A stretch of 64,000 nt of DNA from Sphingopyxis sp. QXT-31 (GTDB lineage Bacteria > Pseudomonadota > Alphaproteobacteria > Sphingomonadales > Sphingomonadaceae). A program made the translations under genes and the position numbers. The notes under the pieces were generated by a model that searched no databases, was not told where the DNA came from, and saw nothing but the letters and a program-made list of their open reading frames with translations. This document shows, one piece after another, positions 57,691 to 64,000 of the stretch. The DNA lies in assembly GCF_001984035.1 (NCBI RefSeq), contig NZ_CP019449.1, positions 2,294,001-2,358,000 on the forward strand, written 5' to 3'. Position 1 is the stretch's first letter; each line of letters opens with the position of its first letter.

Positions 57691-58317
57691 TCAGCGCGCT
57701 AGGTCGCGATAGGCAGGCAGCGCGAGCGACCAGCGGATCGCCGCGCCGCGCAGGACGAAACCCGCGAGCGCGCCGCTGACCGCGGCGATCGGCGTCCCCA
57801 CCCCCGCCCATAACAGCAGTAGGTAGAGCCCCGACGCGAGCGCCGCAGCGGTAACATAGATTTCGGGCCGCACGATGATCGACGGCACCCCCGCCAATAT
57901 GTCGCGGATCGTGCCGCCGACGCAGCCGGTGATCACCCCCATCAGCAGCGCAGGCACCGGCGGCACGCCCCAGGCGAGCGCCTTCGCCGTGCCGAACACG
58001 GCGTAAGCCGCCAGCCCGACGGCGTCGGCCCATTCCAGAAGCTGCCCCTGCCACCAGCGCTCGGGGGTGACCCACACGACCAGCGCGATCGCGATGCACA
58101 CCGCGGCGATCGCGCCGTCCTGCACCCAGAAGACCGGCGCGCCGATGAGCAGGTCGCGCACGCTGCCGCCGCCGACCCCGGTGACGAGCGCGAAGAACAT
58201 CGCGGTCACGAGCGTCTGCCGCAGCCGCACCGCCATCAGCGCCCCCGACAGCGCGAACACCCCGATGCCGACGAGGTCGAGCAGCCGGACGAGCAGCAGA
58301 TTGTCGAGGCCGAGCAT
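57691..58317 (-). CDS. Trimeric intracellular cation-selective channel family protein (UPF0126)
   Basis: 208 residues, seven predicted helices. Two-fold repeats carry the glycine-rich motifs ALVTGVGGGSVRDLLIG and GVITGCVGGTIRDILAG, typical of prokaryotic TRIC channels. Starts nine bases after the M20 gene stop, so co-transcribed with it. Confidence 0.92.
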   Translation of the reverse strand: MLGLDNLLLVRLLDLVGIGVFALSGALMAVRLRQTLVTAMFFALVTGVGGGSVRDLLIGAPVFWVQDGAIAAVCIAIALVVWVTPERWWQGQLLEWADAVGLAAYAVFGTAKALAWGVPPVPALLMGVITGCVGGTIRDILAGVPSIIVRPEIYVTAAALASGLYLLLLWAGVGTPIAAVSGALAGFVLRGAAIRWSLALPAYRDLAR

Positions 58318-58326
58318 CGGCGGGCG

Positions 58327-59664
58327 CTATTTCGCCGCGGGGCGGACGCCGCCGACGATCGACAGCGTGATCGCGGTCACCGCATTGCGAATCGCCGGCC
58401 CAGCCTGCGGCGCGAAAAAGGGCGAGTGGTTGGTCGGCGCAGGCTCGCCCTTTGCCTTCAGCGCGGCGAGCAGGGCGGGATCGTAACCGCCGATGCCGAA
58501 GAAGAGCGAGGGCACGCCCGCGTCGACGAACTCCGAATAATCCTCGCTGCCCGACATCGGCGCCGCGCTCGCGGGGGCGAAGACCAGCCCCTTGCCGAAT
58601 ACGGGAGTCAGCGCGTCGACCGCGGCCTTCGCCATCGTCTCGTCGTTGGTCAGCACCCCGGTGCCGGCAAGATAGCGGATCGTCGGTTCGGGGGCATTGC
58701 CCATCGCTGCCGCCGACTTCGCGACCCGCGCAGTGCCGTCCTGCAGCAATTTGCGCACCTCGGGCGACTGCGAGCGGAGGTTGACCTTCACTTCGGCGCT
58801 GTCGGGGATGATGTTGGGCGCGCTGCCCGCGTTGATCCCGCCGATCGTCAGCACGCCGAACGCCGCGGGATCCTTTTCGCGGCTGATCACCACCTGCGTG
58901 TCGGTGACGAAGCGCGCGGCGATCGGGATCGGGTCGATCGTCGCCGCGGGCATCGAGCCGTGCCCGCCGCGGCCATGGAAAATGATCGAATAGCTGTCGG
59001 ACGCCGACGACCCCGCCCCCGCCTTGATCGCGACGACCCCCGACGGCAGGTTCGAGACATGCGCGGCAAAACCGAAGTCGGGCTTGGGGAAACGTGTGAA
59101 CAGCCCATCGCCGAGCATCGCGCGCGCGCCCTCCAGCGATTCCTCGGCGGGCTGGCCGATCAGCATGACCGTTCCCGACCAGCTGTCGCGCATCGCCGAC
59201 AGCGCCTGCGCGACCCCGACCAGATAGGCGACATGCGTATCGTGGCCGCAGGCGTGCATCACGGGAACGTCGCGCCCGTCATAGGTCGCGCGCGCCTTGC
59301 TCGCCCAGCCGAGGCCTGTCTTTTCCTCCATCGGCAGCGCGTCCATGTCGGCGCGTACGAGGATCGTGGGACCCTCGCCGTTCCTGAGGATCGCGACGAC
59401 GCCGGTGCCGCCGACCTTCTCGGTCACGGTGAAGCCCTCCGCACGAAGATGCTTGGCGAGGATGCCCGCGGTGCGCACCTCCTGCATGCCGAGTTCAGGA
59501 TTGGCATGGAGATCCTTGTAGATCGCCTCCAGCGCCGGATATTTTTTGTCGAGTAGCGCGGTCAGCCGAGCGCTCGCCGCGGCCATGTCGGGCGCCGCCT
59601 GCGCGCTTGTGGCGGACAGCGAGAGGGCAAGCGAAGCCGCTGCCCAGATTCCGTGCTTTGCCAT
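58327..59664 (-). CDS. Exported M20-family amidohydrolase
   Basis: 445 residues from ATG 59664. Signal peptide GIWAAASLALSLSATSAQAA. M20/IAA-amino acid hydrolase-like: RADMDALPMEEKTG, VMHACGHDTHVAYLVG near 133-148, GQPAEESLEGARAML and SEDYSEF carry the metal ligands. Good GGAGGAG site upstream. Cleaves an N-acyl amino acid or similar; substrate unknown. Confidence 0.9.
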   Translation of the reverse strand: MAKHGIWAAASLALSLSATSAQAAPDMAAASARLTALLDKKYPALEAIYKDLHANPELGMQEVRTAGILAKHLRAEGFTVTEKVGGTGVVAILRNGEGPTILVRADMDALPMEEKTGLGWASKARATYDGRDVPVMHACGHDTHVAYLVGVAQALSAMRDSWSGTVMLIGQPAEESLEGARAMLGDGLFTRFPKPDFGFAAHVSNLPSGVVAIKAGAGSSASDSYSIIFHGRGGHGSMPAATIDPIPIAARFVTDTQVVISREKDPAAFGVLTIGGINAGSAPNIIPDSAEVKVNLRSQSPEVRKLLQDGTARVAKSAAAMGNAPEPTIRYLAGTGVLTNDETMAKAAVDALTPVFGKGLVFAPASAAPMSGSEDYSEFVDAGVPSLFFGIGGYDPALLAALKAKGEPAPTNHSPFFAPQAGPAIRNAVTAITLSIVGGVRPAAK

Positions 59665-59752
59665 CACCCTGTCTCCTCCTGCACTCGCCAGGTGCGGACC
59701 GGCGTTCGGATGTCCATCGATTTGCCGCCCGCCGCCGCCCGCGCGAGCGCTA

Positions 59753-60607
59753 TCATCCCGCCTTGGAGGGCACAACGGGCATGCGCAGAAGGGCAAGAGC
59801 CAGCGCATAGCCAAGGATCGGCGATGCGCCGTAGCCGCCGAGCGGGACGGGATAGGCGCCGACCAACGACACAAGCATGAAGCCCCCGATCACCCCGGTC
59901 AGGGCCCTGGCCGCCCGGGGATTGCCGCTACGCGCGAACAGGGGTGCGGCGCAGGCAAAAAGGAGCGCGAGGCCAATCAGAAGCGCGAGCATCGCGTTGG
60001 CCGCGAAAGCGTCGGGCAGCACCCGCTCGACGAATTTTGCGGCAGCCAGCGGGTCGGGCCGAACCAGCGTTATCGCAATCGCGGTCATCGAGACGGCGGC
60101 ACCGATTCCGGTGACCAGATGTTCTCCCCCGCCGGGGCGGGACAAGATAAAGCCCGCGGCCAGCGCGAGCGCCGCCGCAAAGTCGGGCTGTATGGCAAAG
60201 ACAGTGGCCAGTACGATCACAGCGGCGAGTTGCATGCGACCGGAAAGATGCGGCATCAGGACGGCGATCGCCGGCAGAAACAGCATCCCCGCATGCAGGC
60301 GAACCGAACCAAGCGGAAGCCAGCGCCTTATGCCTTCAAGATCGAATCCGCTCACCAGCGTCGCCGCGATACCGGCGACGCCAAGCACGACGGCCCCTAT
60401 CGCCGCGCGTTCGTTCATCCGGCCCGCCGGAAACGCGACGACGAGGACCAGCCCGAGCAGGAGCGCCAGTCCATTCAACGCGATATAGGTCGACGGCGCG
60501 CCGCCGAGCAGGAAGAAGAGCATCCCGCTCGCGGTCGCGACGACGAGCGCTGCCGCGCCGACCCATGGCACCGGCCGCGTTTCGGTCGTCGGCGTCGTGA
60601 AGCTCAT
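59753..60607 (-). CDS. Polytopic membrane protein, degenerate FtsW/RodA (SEDS)-like
   Basis: 284 residues, about eight or nine helices. Features recall SEDS glycosyltransferases: GIRRWLPLGSVRLHAGMLF (compare RRWI-x-G in FtsW/RodA), IQPDFAAALALAAGF (compare QPDLGTAL) and a final GGYGASPILGYALALALL. The protein is shorter than FtsW (about 380) and lacks the usual extracellular loop with the catalytic Asp (HTDFIF type). Identity is an inference. Starts two bases after the lpdA stop. Confidence 0.6.
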   Translation of the reverse strand: MSFTTPTTETRPVPWVGAAALVVATASGMLFFLLGGAPSTYIALNGLALLLGLVLVVAFPAGRMNERAAIGAVVLGVAGIAATLVSGFDLEGIRRWLPLGSVRLHAGMLFLPAIAVLMPHLSGRMQLAAVIVLATVFAIQPDFAAALALAAGFILSRPGGGEHLVTGIGAAVSMTAIAITLVRPDPLAAAKFVERVLPDAFAANAMLALLIGLALLFACAAPLFARSGNPRAARALTGVIGGFMLVSLVGAYPVPLGGYGASPILGYALALALLRMPVVPSKAG

Positions 60608-60609
60608 CG

Positions 60610-62007
<1,398 letters not shown>

Positions 62008-62010
62008 CAT

Positions 62011-62373
62011 TCACTCCATCTCGAGCCCCGGTGCCGCGACATAGACCCAGGCACTTTCGCCCGATTCCAGTGCGACGCGCCGCCGCTCATAATCTTCGGC
62101 CTGATAGATATCGGCCGCGTCGAGTTCTTCCCTGGTAAGCCAATATAGGGTGCCCGTGACCCGCTGCGAACCTTCGTCGTCGGGAACGAGCACCGGATAA
62201 TGGCTTTCACCGCTTATCCGCACCACTTCGGGGTCGGCGTTGACGATCCGGCGGAGCCGGAACCCGGTGAGCGCATCGGCCGAACCCGCGAGCAAGCGGC
62301 CGAATTGTTCGCACTGCACGTCGGGATACTGGAGCGTGCCGTAGGAGAACAAAGGCTCGGTCGCGTCGCTCAC
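62011..62373 (-). CDS. Gamma-glutamylcyclotransferase (AIG2)-fold protein
   Basis: 120 residues. FSYGTLQYPDVQ at the N terminus is the family's substrate-loop motif; VTGTLYWLTREELDAADIYQ and a Tyr/Glu-rich end follow. Possible role in gamma-glutamyl-amine or glutathione metabolism; the cyclase Glu cannot be confirmed by eye. Lies within the sucAB-lpdA cluster, adjacent to lpdA. Confidence 0.85.
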   Translation of the reverse strand: MSDATEPLFSYGTLQYPDVQCEQFGRLLAGSADALTGFRLRRIVNADPEVVRISGESHYPVLVPDDEGSQRVTGTLYWLTREELDAADIYQAEDYERRRVALESGESAWVYVAAPGLEME

Positions 62374-62386
62374 GCCGCTTTCCCTA

Positions 62387-63637
62387 TCAGAGGTCGATCA
62401 GCAGCCGCGTCGGATCCTCGATCGCTTCCTTGATCGTCTTGAGGAAGGTCACCGCCTCGCGGCCGTCGACCAGGCGGTGGTCGTAGCTCATCGCGAGATA
62501 CATCATCGGGCGGATCACGATCTCGCCGTTGCGCACGACCGGGCGGTCCTCGATGCGGTGGAGGCCGAGCACCGCCGACTGCGGCGGGTTGATGATCGGG
62601 GTCGACATCAGGCCGCCGAACACCCCGCCGTTCGAGATGGTGAAGGTGCCGCCGGTCATGTCGTCCATGGTCAGCGTGCCTTCCTTGGCGCGCTTGCCGA
62701 GGTCGGCGATCGCTTTCTCGATCTCGGCGAACGACAGGCTGTCGGCGCCCCGCACGACGGGCACGACGAGGCCGTTGGGCGCGCTGACCGCGACCGACAC
62801 GTCGAGATAATTGTGATAGACGATCTCGTCGCCCTCGATGCGTGCGTTCACCGCAGGGATGTCGTGCGCGGCGAGCGCGACCGCCTTGGTGAAGAAGCTC
62901 ATGAAGCCGAGGCGCACGCCATGCTTCTTCTCGAAGCTTTCGCGATATCTGTCGCGCGTCGCCATCACCGCCGACATGTCGACGTCGTTGAACGTCGTCA
63001 GCATCGCCGCGGTGTCCTGCGCGGCCTTGAGCCGCTTGGCGATCGTCTGGCGGAGGCGCGTCATCTTGACGCGCTCTTCCTGACGGCCGGGTGCCGATGC
63101 GGCAGGCGCGGGCGGAGCGGCGGCAGGCGCCGGCGCGGGCGCCGCGGCCGGGGCGTTGTTCGCGGCGGCGAGCACGTCTTCCTTGGTCAGGCGGCCGTCC
63201 TTGCCCGTGCCCTTGATCTTGCTGGGGTCGAGACCATGCTCGAGCACGAGGCGGCGCACCGCTGGCGACAGCGTGGTGACCCCGTCGCCGGCGTCTTCGG
63301 CGGCGGACGCAGGCGCGCTGGCGGCCGGCGCGGGCGCCGCCGCTTCGGCCTTGGCGGGAGCCGGCGCCGGAGCGGCGGCGACGGGCGCAGCGGCCGCGCC
63401 GCCGGCCTCGACCGTCGCGATCGTCGCGCCGACATTGACCGTGTCGCCGACCGCGGCGAGCTGCTGCCCCATTACCCCGGCAACGGGCGACGGCACTTCG
63501 ACCGCAACCTTGTCGGTCTCCAGACTGGCGATCGGCTCGTCGAGCGCGACCGCCTCGCCGGGCTTCTTCAGCCACTCGCCGATCGTCGCTTCGGTGACGC
63601 TTTCGCCCAGCGTCGGGACTTTGACTTCGGTGCTCAT
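62387..63637 (-). CDS. sucB: Dihydrolipoamide succinyltransferase (E2 of 2-oxoglutarate dehydrogenase)
   Basis: 416 residues. Lipoyl domain with Lys43 in ETDKVAVEV, Ala/Pro-rich linkers, E1/E3-binding domain about 128-163 ([20 protein letters not shown]), and the catalytic core ending [13 protein letters not shown] (His387, Asp391). Transfers succinyl to CoA. Follows sucA on the same strand. Confidence 0.97.
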   Translation of the reverse strand: MSTEVKVPTLGESVTEATIGEWLKKPGEAVALDEPIASLETDKVAVEVPSPVAGVMGQQLAAVGDTVNVGATIATVEAGGAAAAPVAAAPAPAPAKAEAAAPAPAASAPASAAEDAGDGVTTLSPAVRRLVLEHGLDPSKIKGTGKDGRLTKEDVLAAANNAPAAAPAPAPAAAPPAPAASAPGRQEERVKMTRLRQTIAKRLKAAQDTAAMLTTFNDVDMSAVMATRDRYRESFEKKHGVRLGFMSFFTKAVALAAHDIPAVNARIEGDEIVYHNYLDVSVAVSAPNGLVVPVVRGADSLSFAEIEKAIADLGKRAKEGTLTMDDMTGGTFTISNGGVFGGLMSTPIINPPQSAVLGLHRIEDRPVVRNGEIVIRPMMYLAMSYDHRLVDGREAVTFLKTIKEAIEDPTRLLIDL

Positions 63638-63657
63638 CGCTCTTTCCTTTGGGGCGC

Positions 63658-64000
<343 letters not shown>

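Overview
The window is a chromosomal segment of a high-GC alphaproteobacterium, most likely a sphingomonad close to Sphingopyxis. This is an inference from the protein families (PhyR/NepR stress signalling, class II DAHP synthase, antiquitin-type aldehyde dehydrogenase, Coq4, MpaB-type oxygenase, MipA), from the GC-rich third codon positions, and from the dense intergenic inverted repeats. I saw no rRNA, tRNA, CRISPR array, transposase, integrase or phage gene. About 65 protein genes are packed tightly, many with ATGA, GTGA, TGATG or TAATG junctions.

Layout. 0-13 kb: a thiolase-like protein, an aldehyde dehydrogenase, acetyl-CoA synthetase, xthA coupled to a double cNMP-domain protein, an A-type Fe-S carrier, an M23 peptidase, a DUF455 ferritin-like protein, bcp peroxiredoxin and glnE. 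12.7-13.9 kb: phyR and nepR of the general stress response, divergent, with no adjacent ecfG. 13.9-22.5 kb: a long minus-strand series xseB, ispA, coaD, cyclophilin, queA, PAS-GGDEF-EAL-PilZ protein, Sel1 protein, hemerythrin, tgt. 22.5-30 kb: a coupled membrane-protein pair, a secreted small protein, purL, DUF72-DUF3052, coq4 and a DUF418 membrane protein. 29.9-35.3 kb: an HPt protein, tusA-like gene, der, bamB, a YfgM-like gene and panB.

35.3-45.4 kb: a tandem pair of small membrane proteins with an XRE regulator, then aldo/keto reductase, glycerophosphodiesterase and ArsC-like reductase (coupled), a membrane cNMP protein, DAHP synthase, an M28 peptidase, a CitE-like lyase and an SPFH-NfeD pair. 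45.5-57.6 kb: GNAT, a PF10118 di-metal protein divergent from its TetR regulator, a DUF2383 protein, obgE, mipA, proB with an epimerase, sppA, an alpha/beta hydrolase and an MpaB/DUF2236 oxygenase. 57.7-64 kb: a TRIC channel, an M20 amidohydrolase, a degenerate SEDS-like membrane protein, then lpdA, a GGCT-fold gene, sucB and the 3' end of sucA (2-oxoglutarate dehydrogenase).

The most interesting signals are regulatory. A dyad-symmetric site upstream of coq4 recurs, with 18 of 22 positions identical, at the start of the tetR gene near 47.2 kb, which suggests a small TetR regulon joining Coq4 and the PF10118 protein. Two 15-bp direct repeats 21 bp apart precede the membrane-pair/XRE operon. 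A GGGAC-A-GTCCC palindrome family brackets glnE. At least six further inverted-repeat families fill most gaps between genes. I found no clear new defence or mobile system; most of the window is core metabolism.
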